18,591 nucleotides of DNA from JBBKWQ01 sp037969115 (GTDB lineage Bacteria > Actinomycetota > Acidimicrobiia > Acidimicrobiales > Ilumatobacteraceae): contig JBBKWQ010000329.1 in assembly GCA_037969115.1 (NCBI GenBank), forward strand, positions 1 to 18,591. Direction: 5' to 3'. Below are positions 5,935 to 14,000 of the stretch, piece after piece; the first letter of the stretch is position 1, and each line of letters opens with the position of its first letter. A model generated the notes under the pieces. The model was not told the DNA's origin and made no database searches. It was given only the letters and a program-made list of their open reading frames with translations. The position numbers and the translations under genes were made by a program.

Positions 5935-5975
5935 GCCGGCACCGCCGACACGAGTGACTTCGAGTTCTCTCTCAT
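5931..5975 (-). CDS. 14-codon mini-ORF coupling ispF to rlmB
   Basis: An ATG at 5975 overlaps the ispF stop as ATGA. Its reading frame (MRENSKSLVSAVPA) ends in a TGA that overlaps the rlmB start as GTGA. GGGAGA just upstream is a plausible ribosome site. The mini-ORF could relay ribosomes from ispF to rlmB, which lacks its own Shine-Dalgarno. It may instead be the ancestral rlmB start separated by a frame shift. A 14-residue frame could arise by chance, so only the geometry supports it. Confidence 0.35.
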   Translation of the reverse strand: MRENSKSLVSAVPA

Positions 5976-6463
5976 TGCGTCTCCCTGACGATCACGGCGG
6001 CGGCCCAGCACGCCACACCTTCTTGTCGCCCGAGCGAACCGAGACCTTCGGCGCGCCGGCCCTTCACCGTGACCGGAGCACCGGCTGCGTCGCTCAACCG
6101 CTGCTGCATCTCGGCTCGACGCGGCGCCAACTTCGGACGTTCACACACTACGGACGTATCGACGTTCGAGATCGTCCAACCAGCATCGTTCACGAGAGCG
6201 CTGACGTGGGCGAGCAGACGCAGCGAGTCGACACCCTTCCACTGGTCGTCGGTGTCGGGGAAGTGTTCACCGATGTCGCCGAGCCCGGCCGCCCCGAGCA
6301 ACGCATCGGCAACCGCGTGCGCGACCACATCGGCATCACTGTGCCCGGCCAGGCCCGGCTCACCGGGGAACTCCACGCCGCCGAGCACCAACCGTCGATC
6401 AGGGTCGTCGGTGAACTTGTGGATGTCGAACCCTTGCCCGACCCGAATTGCTTCAATCGTCAT
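5972..6463 (-). CDS. ispF: 2-C-methyl-D-erythritol 2,4-cyclodiphosphate synthase (IspF)
   Basis: This 163-residue cytoplasmic enzyme of the MEP isoprenoid pathway converts CDP-methylerythritol 2-phosphate to the cyclodiphosphate and CMP. Zinc ligands D13 and H15 (GFDIH) and H49 (AHAVADALLG) are present, as are the family blocks GHSDADV (40-46) and GDIGEHFPDTD (62-72). The usual Lys-Ala-Thr-Thr-Thr-Glu loop is replaced by KGRRAEGLG (134-142), which keeps E139 but loses the Thr. The ATG at 6463 lies 4 bp after the ispD stop and gives a family-length protein; upstream extensions run into ispD. The ispD-ispF order is classical. Confidence 0.95.
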   Translation of the reverse strand: MTIEAIRVGQGFDIHKFTDDPDRRLVLGGVEFPGEPGLAGHSDADVVAHAVADALLGAAGLGDIGEHFPDTDDQWKGVDSLRLLAHVSALVNDAGWTISNVDTSVVCERPKLAPRRAEMQQRLSDAAGAPVTVKGRRAEGLGSLGRQEGVACWAAAVIVRETQ

Positions 6464-6467
6464 CTCA

Positions 6468-7115
6468 TCACCCACCGTCCAGCGTGCCAGCAACACGAGC
6501 GCGAGCCCACTCCAGATCGGCCGGCACCGTGATCTTTCGATTGTCGATCTCGCCACCGACCACCACGACTGTGCCGCCCGCCGCCTCGACCAGTGCTGCA
6601 TCGTCGGTCGCATCACCGCCCGTAGCGTGCGCGGCACGCAAGACGTCGGCGCGGAACGCCTGCGGGGTCTGAACCGCGACCAGGCTGCTGCGCTCGGGCG
6701 TCGCAACCACCACACCGTCGCTGTCGACCTGCTTGATCGTGTCGGTCACCGGTATGCCGGGAACGGCTGCGTCGGCACCGCGCTCCACCGCGTCGATCAC
6801 GGCCCGGTAGAGAGAGACCGTCGCAAAGGGTCGTGCGGCATCGTGGACGCAGATAATGCTCGCCGACTCCGGAACTCCCGCGAGACCAGCCCGCACACTT
6901 GCGCTCCGCGTCTCGCCGCCCGCGACCGGGCCGAACTCGGGAACGTCACCCGGCGGCACCACGATCACCACGCCGGCACTGATGCTGCCCGCCACGTCAG
7001 AGGCGATGTCGATGACGCGTCGGGCACCGAGGTGCTCGTATTGCTTTGCACCGCCGAAACGTTTGCCAGACCCACCTGCGACCACGATGGTCCATACGGC
7101 TTCCGGTTCAGGCAC
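6468..7115 (-). CDS. ispD: 2-C-methyl-D-erythritol 4-phosphate cytidylyltransferase (IspD)
   Basis: IspD transfers CMP from CTP to methylerythritol 4-phosphate, two steps before IspF. From the GTG at 7115 it has 215 residues, close to family length. The nucleotide-binding start IVVAGGSGKRFGGAKQ, the HDAARPF block, PVTDTIKQV and QTPQAFR are all present. An in-frame ATG at 7148 would add 11 residues, but it overlaps the start codon of the divergent crp-like gene on the other strand. The added residues also resemble no IspD N-terminus, so the GTG is preferred. Neither start has a clear ribosome site. The CTP-binding and catalytic motifs look intact. Confidence 0.9.
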   Translation of the reverse strand: MPEPEAVWTIVVAGGSGKRFGGAKQYEHLGARRVIDIASDVAGSISAGVVIVVPPGDVPEFGPVAGGETRSASVRAGLAGVPESASIICVHDAARPFATVSLYRAVIDAVERGADAAVPGIPVTDTIKQVDSDGVVVATPERSSLVAVQTPQAFRADVLRAAHATGGDATDDAALVEAAGGTVVVVGGEIDNRKITVPADLEWARARVAGTLDGG

Positions 7116-7146
7116 GGATGCCGAGAGTAGTACGGTCCAATCCCGC

Positions 7147-7812
7147 ATGGCCGATTACACCGACACCCTGGCTCGAACCGATTTCTTCGCCGACGCCTCG
7201 CCGGAGCAACTCCAGACCGTTGCGGCTGCCGGCACCAAACGCCAACTCGTTCGTGGCGACGTGCTTTTCAACGAGGGAGATCCGCCCGATTCACTCTTCC
7301 TCGTTCTCGAGGGCCGCATCGCAATCGCAATCGCCAGTCCCGTCGACAAGCGCGAGAGCGTGGTCGCGCTGATGGAGGCCGGCGACCTGTTCGGCGACAT
7401 GGGCATGCTCGACGACGGGCCGCGGTCTGCGCTCGGCCGCGCACTCGAACCGAGCCTGGTCATCGAAGTGCCGTACGGGCCGGTTCGCAAGATGTTCGAC
7501 GAGGACCCGCGACTGCTCTGGAACGTCACACGACTCCTGGCGCAACGTCTCCGCGTCATGGACGAAGTGCTCGCCGACTCGGTATTCCTCGATGTCACCG
7601 GCCGAACCGCCAAACGGCTCCTCGAACTGGCGAACGGCAGCGACGAGTTCAACCTTCCGGTCACGCAGGAAGAACTGGCCGGCATGGTCGGCGCATCACG
7701 CGAACGCGTCAACAAGGCGATCGCCAGCTTCATCAAGCTCGGCTGGCTCGAGCAGCACGACCGCCACTACCGCATCGTGCAGCGGGACCGCCTCGAGCTC
7801 AGGGCTCGCTAG
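7147..7812 (+). CDS. Crp/Fnr-family transcriptional regulator
   Basis: This 221-residue protein aligns by eye with actinobacterial Crp (Mycobacterium Rv3676 type). The cyclic-nucleotide-binding beta-roll covers about 10-125, the dimerisation helix about 118-145, and the winged helix 150-215 with recognition region VTQEELAGMVGASRERVNKAI (172-192). The phosphate-binding cassette reads FGDMGMLDDGPRSA (82-95). R93 is kept, but the Glu that usually follows FG is Asp84, so cAMP binding is likely but not certain. The ATG at 7147 starts MADYTDTLARTDFF, a normal family N-terminus. The stop is directly abutted by the stop of the convergent YjbR-like gene. It is likely a global regulator. Confidence 0.9.
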   Translation: MADYTDTLARTDFFADASPEQLQTVAAAGTKRQLVRGDVLFNEGDPPDSLFLVLEGRIAIAIASPVDKRESVVALMEAGDLFGDMGMLDDGPRSALGRALEPSLVIEVPYGPVRKMFDEDPRLLWNVTRLLAQRLRVMDEVLADSVFLDVTGRTAKRLLELANGSDEFNLPVTQEELAGMVGASRERVNKAIASFIKLGWLEQHDRHYRIVQRDRLELRAR

Positions 7813-8202
7813 TCAGTCGGCGATTGCGGAGGCATCCTCGTCGATCACGACGCGGGCAAGTCGTTTGGGCGCCACCAGGGTGTAGCTCGTCCGGACCCAC
7901 TCGCGCACTTCCTGCCATCGTTGGGCAGACGCGCGTGGTTCGAGATCGAGGGCGACCCAGCCGTGGCGCCCGAGGCCGTAGCCCGCCTCGTCGACTCTGT
8001 CGTCGGTCGCCACCACGGCGACCGCCTCTTCCTTGCTCAGCTTGAACGACAACTGCGTGGCAACGTCATCGGAGAAGACGAAGTTCTTGCCGTTCACACG
8101 GAACGTCGGATGGTCACCCCACGCCTCGACGTCCACGCGAACCGCCTCCGGCAACTCCGCAACGAGCGCTTCCAACCGTTGCATGTTCGACCGTGCGGCC
8201 AC
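7813..8202 (-). CDS. MmcQ/YjbR-family protein
   Basis: This 129-residue protein has the CyaY-like fold of the MmcQ/YjbR family. Characteristic segments are AWGDHPTFRVNGKNFVF (28-44), a SFKLSKEEA stretch and GLGRHGWVALDL (76-87). The C-terminal helix is EVREWVRTSYTLVAPKRL. Family members are often labelled DNA-binding, but no activity is established. The GTG at 8202 gives full length; the ATG at 8184 would trim six residues. The two convergent stops (7812 and 7813) leave no room for a terminator, so antisense overlap of the two transcripts is likely. Confidence 0.75.
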   Translation of the reverse strand: MAARSNMQRLEALVAELPEAVRVDVEAWGDHPTFRVNGKNFVFSDDVATQLSFKLSKEEAVAVVATDDRVDEAGYGLGRHGWVALDLEPRASAQRWQEVREWVRTSYTLVAPKRLARVVIDEDASAIAD

Positions 8203-8219
8203 CTCAGATCACACCCACG

Positions 8220-8990
8220 TCACGCGTCGCGACGCTGGTCGAGGGCGGCACCAATGGCAACAATGGCGAGCGCGATGGCGCCGAAGTAGAGCAGCGCTCC
8301 AGGGCGTCCCAGTCCGTCGTCGGACGGGAAAACCTGAACCGAGTCGATGGCGGATCCGTAAGGAAGCCACTGGGTCGCACCATCAGCACCCGAGAGCGTG
8401 AGAGCCAGGGCGATGAGTCCTTCGATGAGCAGTGGCCACAGCACCACCACGACCACCGCTGCCGGCGAGTTACGAATGAGCAGCCCGATTCCGAAACCGA
8501 ACCAACTCACGATGACCGCCAAGAACACCCCGCTGATGAGCGAACTGCGTATAGCCGGAATTTCGCCGAAGGAGACCGATGCGCCCCGGCTGTTGAGAAT
8601 GATCGAGCCCGCCAACCATGAGATCACGATGGCCACGATCGCCACGACGCCCACGATGACGGTGTTCAACAACACCTTGGCGAGCAGCACGCGCACACGG
8701 TTGGGCGTAGCGGCATAGGTGGGACGAATCGTGCTGTGGGCGAACTCCGCAGTGATGCTGATCGTCGCCGCGGCACCGAGCAGGAAGACCGTGACAATGG
8801 TCGTTCCGGCCACCAGGTCTGCCAGGTCGCCGCTGAGCCCAGCTCGGGAGCCTCCGCCGGATTCGATGTCGCCGAGCGAGCCCACGAGGGTCGCGATGAC
8901 CACAGGAAACAGCACTCCGATGACGATCAACACCCAGTTGGCGAAGATGGAGCGGAACTTGATCCACTCGGATTGCATGATGGCGATCAT
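8220..8990 (-). CDS. ABC-2 type transporter permease
   Basis: This 256-residue integral membrane protein has about six predicted helices: 17-39, 60-79, 106-132, 150-172, 177-199 and 231-250. The N-terminal amphipathic start (QSEWIKFRS) and the TIRPTYAATPNRVRVLLAK loop are typical of ABC-2 permeases of the drug or bacteriocin exporter type. The ATG at 8990 overlaps the ATPase stop as ATGA, so the two proteins are translationally coupled in the order ATPase then permease. A second ATG four codons on is possible. The pair should form a dimeric exporter. The substrate is unknown. Confidence 0.85.
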   Translation of the reverse strand: MIAIMQSEWIKFRSIFANWVLIVIGVLFPVVIATLVGSLGDIESGGGSRAGLSGDLADLVAGTTIVTVFLLGAAATISITAEFAHSTIRPTYAATPNRVRVLLAKVLLNTVIVGVVAIVAIVISWLAGSIILNSRGASVSFGEIPAIRSSLISGVFLAVIVSWFGFGIGLLIRNSPAAVVVVVLWPLLIEGLIALALTLSGADGATQWLPYGSAIDSVQVFPSDDGLGRPGALLYFGAIALAIVAIGAALDQRRDA

Positions 8991-9991
8991 GACGGGCCAC
9001 CCTCCCCGTCGAAGCCGGGAGGCGACGTGGGCGGTGGTGGCGGTGGTGGCGCGAAAGCTTCCGGCGGCGGAGGCGTGCCGCCCGAGTGATACTCCTGCGC
9101 ACCCGCTGTCGCCTGCAGGAAGGCATCCTCGAGTGACTGCGTGCGAACCGAGAGCTCGTGAAGCACGTACTGGTTCGCGGCCGCGATCTCTCCGATGTTC
9201 GCCGCCGGGAGACCGTGGACCTCGGCGGCGTCGGGACGGCCAGGATCGCCCACATATGTGACCTGCGCACCCTGTGCGGTCAGCCGATCTGCGAGCTGAC
9301 CGAGCTGTGGACTCTTCACCTGCACCCAACTCGTCGCGTTGCGGGAGACGAAGTCCTCCACATTGCCCTGGTCGATCAGCCGGCCGCGGCCCACCACGAT
9401 CAGGTCATCGGCCATCAAGCTCATCTCGGCGAGCAGATGGCTGCTCACGAGCACCGTGCGACCCTGAGCGGCGTAGTGCCGAAGGAAGTCACGGATCCAG
9501 CGAATGCCTTCGGGATCGAGACCGTTCGCAGGCTCGTCGAGGATGATCGTGCCGGGGTCGCCCAGCAGCGCACCGGCCAGACCGAGTCGCTGCTTCATGC
9601 CCAGCGAATACCCGCGCAGCTTCTTGCCCGCGACGTCGGTCATCCCCACCAGATCGAGCACTTCGTCGACTCGCGACGACGGGATCCGGTTGGTTGCCGC
9701 CATCCACCGAAGATGGTTTCGACCGCTCCGCGCGGGGTGGACGAAGCTGGCATCGAGCAGGATGCCGACCTCGTGCAACGGTGCCTTCAGCGCCGAATAC
9801 GGCCGACCGGCGAACGTCGTGCTGCCACGTTCGAAATGATCGAGCCCGACCATGCAACGCATCGTGGTGCTCTTGCCGGCGCCGTTCGGGCCGAGGAAGC
9901 CGGTGACGCGCCCGGGTTCGACGTCGAAGCTGAGATCGTCGACGGCGGTGACCTTGCCGAAACGCTTGGTGAGATTCCTGACCTGGATCAC
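8987..9991 (-). CDS. ABC transporter ATP-binding protein (ABC-2 exporter)
   Basis: From the GTG at 9991 this is a 334-residue ATPase. Walker A is GPNGAGKST (34-42), the signature is YSLGMKQRL (128-136), Walker B is TIILDEP (148-154), followed by the D-loop and an SSHLL H-loop. The domain matches CcmA/NatA-type ATPases of ABC-2 exporters. The accessory domain after about 215 ends in an unusual tail (about 301-334) rich in Pro, Gly and Ser, including seven Pro in a row. The start fits MIQVRNLTKRFG and may be leaderless, with GATACG just upstream. An ATG at 10030 would add 13 residues and read through a perfect palindrome. It powers the downstream permease. Confidence 0.9.
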   Translation of the reverse strand: MIQVRNLTKRFGKVTAVDDLSFDVEPGRVTGFLGPNGAGKSTTMRCMVGLDHFERGSTTFAGRPYSALKAPLHEVGILLDASFVHPARSGRNHLRWMAATNRIPSSRVDEVLDLVGMTDVAGKKLRGYSLGMKQRLGLAGALLGDPGTIILDEPANGLDPEGIRWIRDFLRHYAAQGRTVLVSSHLLAEMSLMADDLIVVGRGRLIDQGNVEDFVSRNATSWVQVKSPQLGQLADRLTAQGAQVTYVGDPGRPDAAEVHGLPAANIGEIAAANQYVLHELSVRTQSLEDAFLQATAGAQEYHSGGTPPPPEAFAPPPPPPPTSPPGFDGEGGPS

Positions 9992-10008
9992 CGTCGTATC
10001 AGAGCAGA

Positions 10009-10024
10009 TCGGACGCGCGTCCGA
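10009..10024. promoter_or_regulatory. Perfect 16-bp palindrome upstream of the ABC operon
   Basis: TCGGACGCGCGTCCGA is a perfect dyad 17 bp upstream of the GTG at 9991 and upstream of a possible GATACG -10 on the minus strand. It is a good candidate operator for the ABC operon. No regulator for it is encoded next door. Confidence 0.45.
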
Positions 10025-10228
10025 CAACATTGCTCGTCGATCTTCGAGTATCCGGCGGGCGAACGGAAGGTGAACAATCCGTCGGTGTGGCAAGTGACAC
10101 GTCCGGCTGCGCTCATGTCCGACCGGGGGCAGCCGATACTCCACGTCGTGCACCTACGAGATCAAATCACGCCAATCGGCCAGTGGTGCTCGCAACGCGC
10201 CTGGAGCCGCGCCGGCGCCATCGCCGCG

Positions 10229-10912
10229 GTGTTGGCAACAGGTGCGCCACGCCGCGTTCTCGCGTTGACGCACCGGATCGTCCTGCTCGTCGTGGGCTCG
10301 GCATTGATCGCCGGTGCGGTGGCAGTCACCCTGTGGACACAACTCGGCCCCGGCCCACTCGACGTCTTCATCGGCGCGATCCGCTCGATCACCGGGCTCC
10401 CCCTCACGTTCGCCGTGTGGTTGACCGTCGGCGCCCTCATCGTCGTGGCATGGCTGCTCGGACGCCGACCCGGGTTGGGAACGTTGGCGGCTCCGATCAT
10501 GATCGGCCCGATGATGCAGGGCTCGCTCGCGCTCCTCGGCGGCTTCGCGGCCCCCGACGCGCTGCCCGTCGCCGTGGCGTTACATCTCCTCGCGATCGGT
10601 GCCCTCGGCATCGGCGCGGGCGCCTTGATCGTGTCGGGGCTCGGCGCCGGCTCAGGTGAACTCCTGGCCTCGGCGGCATCCGATCGAACCGGTCGCGCCG
10701 AGCCACACGTGCGCATGGCGATCGAACTGGGCTGGCTCGTCGTCGGCGTGGTTCTCGGCGGCCCGGCCGGCCTCGGCACCGTGATCGTCGCGTTGTGCAT
10801 CGGCCCGGCGGTAGCGAACGGCTATCGCATCGTCGACACCACCGCCACCAGGTCGCGCCAGCAACTGGCCGTCACCCGACGTTCGATCATCAGCGCCGCT
10901 GCACTGGGCTGA
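10229..10912 (+). CDS. YczE/YitT-like integral membrane protein
   Basis: From the GTG at 10229 this is a 227-residue protein with five or six hydrophobic segments, about 17-37, 58-78, 84-104, 111-138, 164-178 and 181-197. Family-like blocks are LGPGPLDVF (39-47), GLGAGSGELL (137-146) and GGPAGLGTVIVALCIGP (177-193), as in YczE/YyaS/YitT proteins. YczE affects sfp-dependent antibiotic production in Bacillus, and no general function is known. The start is uncertain. In-frame GTG 10070, ATG 10115 and GTG 10148 also exist, but the codons before about 10180 look non-coding (ATA, CTA, CGA, GGG). It diverges from the ABC operon and converges with the nuclease gene. Confidence 0.7.
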   Translation: MLATGAPRRVLALTHRIVLLVVGSALIAGAVAVTLWTQLGPGPLDVFIGAIRSITGLPLTFAVWLTVGALIVVAWLLGRRPGLGTLAAPIMIGPMMQGSLALLGGFAAPDALPVAVALHLLAIGALGIGAGALIVSGLGAGSGELLASAASDRTGRAEPHVRMAIELGWLVVGVVLGGPAGLGTVIVALCIGPAVANGYRIVDTTATRSRQQLAVTRRSIISAAALG

Positions 10913-10931
10913 ACACTGGCCCCGAAACGCC

Positions 10932-10960
10932 ACGGCCCGGGCCGTTCGTGGTGACACGAA
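10932..10960. terminator. Inverted repeats between convergent genes, possible terminator
   Basis: ACGGCCCGGGCCGT (10932-10945) is a perfect palindrome. TTCGTG-GTGA-CACGAA (10945-10960) forms a 6-bp stem with a GNRA tetraloop. They lie in the 123-bp gap between the ends of two convergent genes. No T-tract follows on either strand, so rho-assisted or bidirectional termination is a guess. Confidence 0.4.
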
Positions 10961-11035
10961 TGACCCGGACCGGTGAGGCGCCATCGACCGACGCGCGGCG
11001 TCAGTCGTCAGCGACAGTTCGCGAGAGCAGTGGCG

Positions 11036-14000
11036 TCACCACCACCACGGGCGTTGGCTGTGGGGAACCACGATCTCGGCGGTCGCATAGGTGACCTGCC
11101 CGCCGTCGCTGAGCTTGACGGTGATCGTGTAGGTACGTCCGTCACGGCTGAACCGCTCAGCCCTCAGCTTCACGAGGACGTCGTTCACGATCACGATGTC
11201 GCCGGCGCGGTCGTTTCGGCCGAGGCCACTGTCGGCCTCCGACGACGTGACGCTCACGATCTCGGAGTCGACGAAGCGCCACCCCGATGTTGCGAACACC
11301 ACAGCGTTGCGAAGCTTGTGGTTCGGTGGCCACAACCTCTTGGGCAGCGCCCACACCTTTGCATCGACGCCACTGAGCGAGAGACCGACCAGCGCCGCGT
11401 CATGATCCGATGTGCGATACGGGGTCATCGGGTCGAACAACGAATCCTGATAATCCGACTTGAACGAAGTGTCGTAGTCGAACACGTCGGGAGTATCGGC
11501 GTTGATGTGCCACTCGGTCGCTCCGGTGACCTGCGAGGTCATCGACGCGCTCGACATCAGGTAGTCGAGGTATCCGAACTGCCCGTCGAAGACGTAGCTG
11601 TAGGCCAACTCACCCTGGTACTGATCGATGAGGTCGGTGTACCCGGCGGCCTGCAGTGCGGCGATCGGGGCCTCCTTGTCGTACGAGTTGAGGTCGCCGA
11701 CGATCAGCCAGTCGCTGTCGTCGACGCCCGTCGGGTTCGTCGCCAGCCAGTCGGCCAAGATCTGAGCCGAGAGCGTACGAGTGAGGTTGCAGCTGCCGGC
11801 CAACGGGTCGTCGTCTCCGTCACCACATCCCGAACCCTTCGACTTGAGGTGGTTCACCACGACGGAGAACACCTCACCACTCGCATTGTCGATGAACGAC
11901 GATGCCACGGCAACGCGGTTCTTCGGCGACCCCGTTTTGTTCGGGTCGAGGAACTCGGCAGTGTCGAGGACGGCGACATCGCCGGTCGGCGTGACGCTGC
12001 CCGGCTTGTAGATGAGACCCACCTTGATCGCATCGGTACCGACGACCGAGTTGTCACCGGCGACGATGTAGTCGTAGGTGCCGGCGCCGAGGCCATCGTT
12101 GAGACCCGCGACCACATCGGCGAGCGGCTCCACACCGGGACGGTTCTCGATCTCGACGAGACCGGCGACGTCGGCATCGAGACCCTCGAGCGCGTTCAGC
12201 AGCTTGACCCGCTGGCGATCGAACTCACCCGCATCGTCGGCGCCGCGGCACTCCTGATTCTGGTCGGGACCACACACGTCGTTCACGCCATCGTCGAGTG
12301 TGATGAAGTAGTTCAACGTGTTCAGCGTGGCAACGGTGACGTCGCCGCCCACGTCATCGGGGGTCGGGTGTTCGTCGGTTTTCGTGAAGGTCTCGTACCC
12401 GCCGTCGGCGTATGGCAGCACGCGATAGAGGTTGAAGCTGTAGAAGACCGGCCCGACGAGACCGCTGACCTGGTCGCCGCCGCGGAAGTCGTTCTCGAGC
12501 GAGAACAGCTTGCGGTTGATCGGGTGGATCGGATCGCTCGGGTTCTGGAACGAGTTCCCGTCGTCGACCGTGATGCGGCTCCGCAGGTTGAGATCGGCGC
12601 GAGCCGCAGCCTGAGGATCATCGGGGGCGTACAGCGCGGTCGGCGTGTACGGACGCGATTCGCCGTCGGCCGGCAGCGCCACCACGATCTCGCCGAAGCG
12701 GTCGTAGTTGAAGTACTCGGAGATGACGAGGTTCTGCGGGAAATGCGCCGCCATGCCTTCGAACGCTTCGAGGGCCTCGACCGATGGAACCGGGAACTTC
12801 ACGGTTGCCGGAGTGGCAACCGCATCGGAGTCGACCTGCTTGACGACGACGAAGTCGGTGAGCTGGGTGTTGCCGAAGCGCTCCTCGACCGTGCCCTCGA
12901 CGCTGACGACGTCGCCGAGTTCGACGCTGTCGTTGTCGAAGTTGAACACGAAGACGCCTTCAGAAGTTGCCGGGTCGCCATCGACATCGGCATCTTCTTC
13001 CTGGACGAAGAACCCGCGCAGTGCCGGCGCCGGGCCCTCTTCGTCCCCGACGACAACACCTTCGACGATGACTCGCTGGCCGACGAGCGGTGACACGTCG
13101 GTCGAGCCTTGGACCTCGTGGATCTTCACTTCCATGGGCGGAAGCGGACACAACACGTCGGGTGTGACGGCGTTGACCTCGCCGAACGACGCACAGAACG
13201 GGCCGCCCCACACGCCGGCGATGTCACGCTGCAGCGACTGGGTCGCCAGTGTGGCCGATCCTTCTTCGACACCGATGTCGGTCGACGTGACACCGTCGGC
13301 CGGGCCGCCGGCACCGACCATCACGCCTTCGTAGCTCAGGAACTCGATCAGGGCTCCGGTTCCGTCGACGAGCGCGACAGCATCGGGCGCACCGTTCTGC
13401 AGCCCGTTGGCCGCGTACTGCACGACAGCTACACCGACGCCGCCGCCGAGATCGGGAATCGTTGCGGGAAGTGCAACGGTCTCGCCGGGCGACGTGTACG
13501 GCGCGCCGCCGTTGCCGTTGTACCGGACGACGCTCCAACCGGTCAGGTCGGTGCCGGCGGGGCCGAAGATCTCGACCGCCTCGTTGATGTCGCCCCCATC
13601 GTTGTCGTAGTGGATCTCGCTGATGCGCACCGGTGGGAGTTCATCTCCACCACCGCCGCCTCCGGGGTCGTCCTCGATGCACGGGCCGACCGACGTCGGC
13701 GTGATCGTGCCGAACGCGCCGAAGCTGTTGGCCGCCGGACCCGCCCAAACGAGGTCGCCGTAGCAGACGCCGGTGCCTGCGAGATGGATCGACGAGCCGT
13801 CAGGTGTTGCGCTCTCCTCCAGAACACCGATGTCGGTCGAGGTCAGGCCATCGGCTGCTCCGCCGACTGCCAAGAAGGTCCCCTCGTAGCTCAGGAACTG
13901 GCGAACCGCGCCGCCCGCGTCGACCAGTGCGACGCCATCGGGTGCACCGTTCTGCAAACCGTTCACCGCGTACTCGACCACCGCGACGCCGAATCCGGAT

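Noticed and set aside
4804..5988. A 394-codon plus-strand frame
   Set aside because: It crosses the tRNA and is antisense to rlmB. No recognisable domain.
9158..10228. N-terminal extension of the YczE-like frame
   Set aside because: It is antisense to the ABC ATPase and lacks membrane or family character. Only the part after about 10180 looks coding.
10973..13093. A 706-codon open frame on the plus strand
   Set aside because: It is antisense to the secreted nuclease and has an Arg/Val/Asp-rich composition typical of a high-GC shadow frame.
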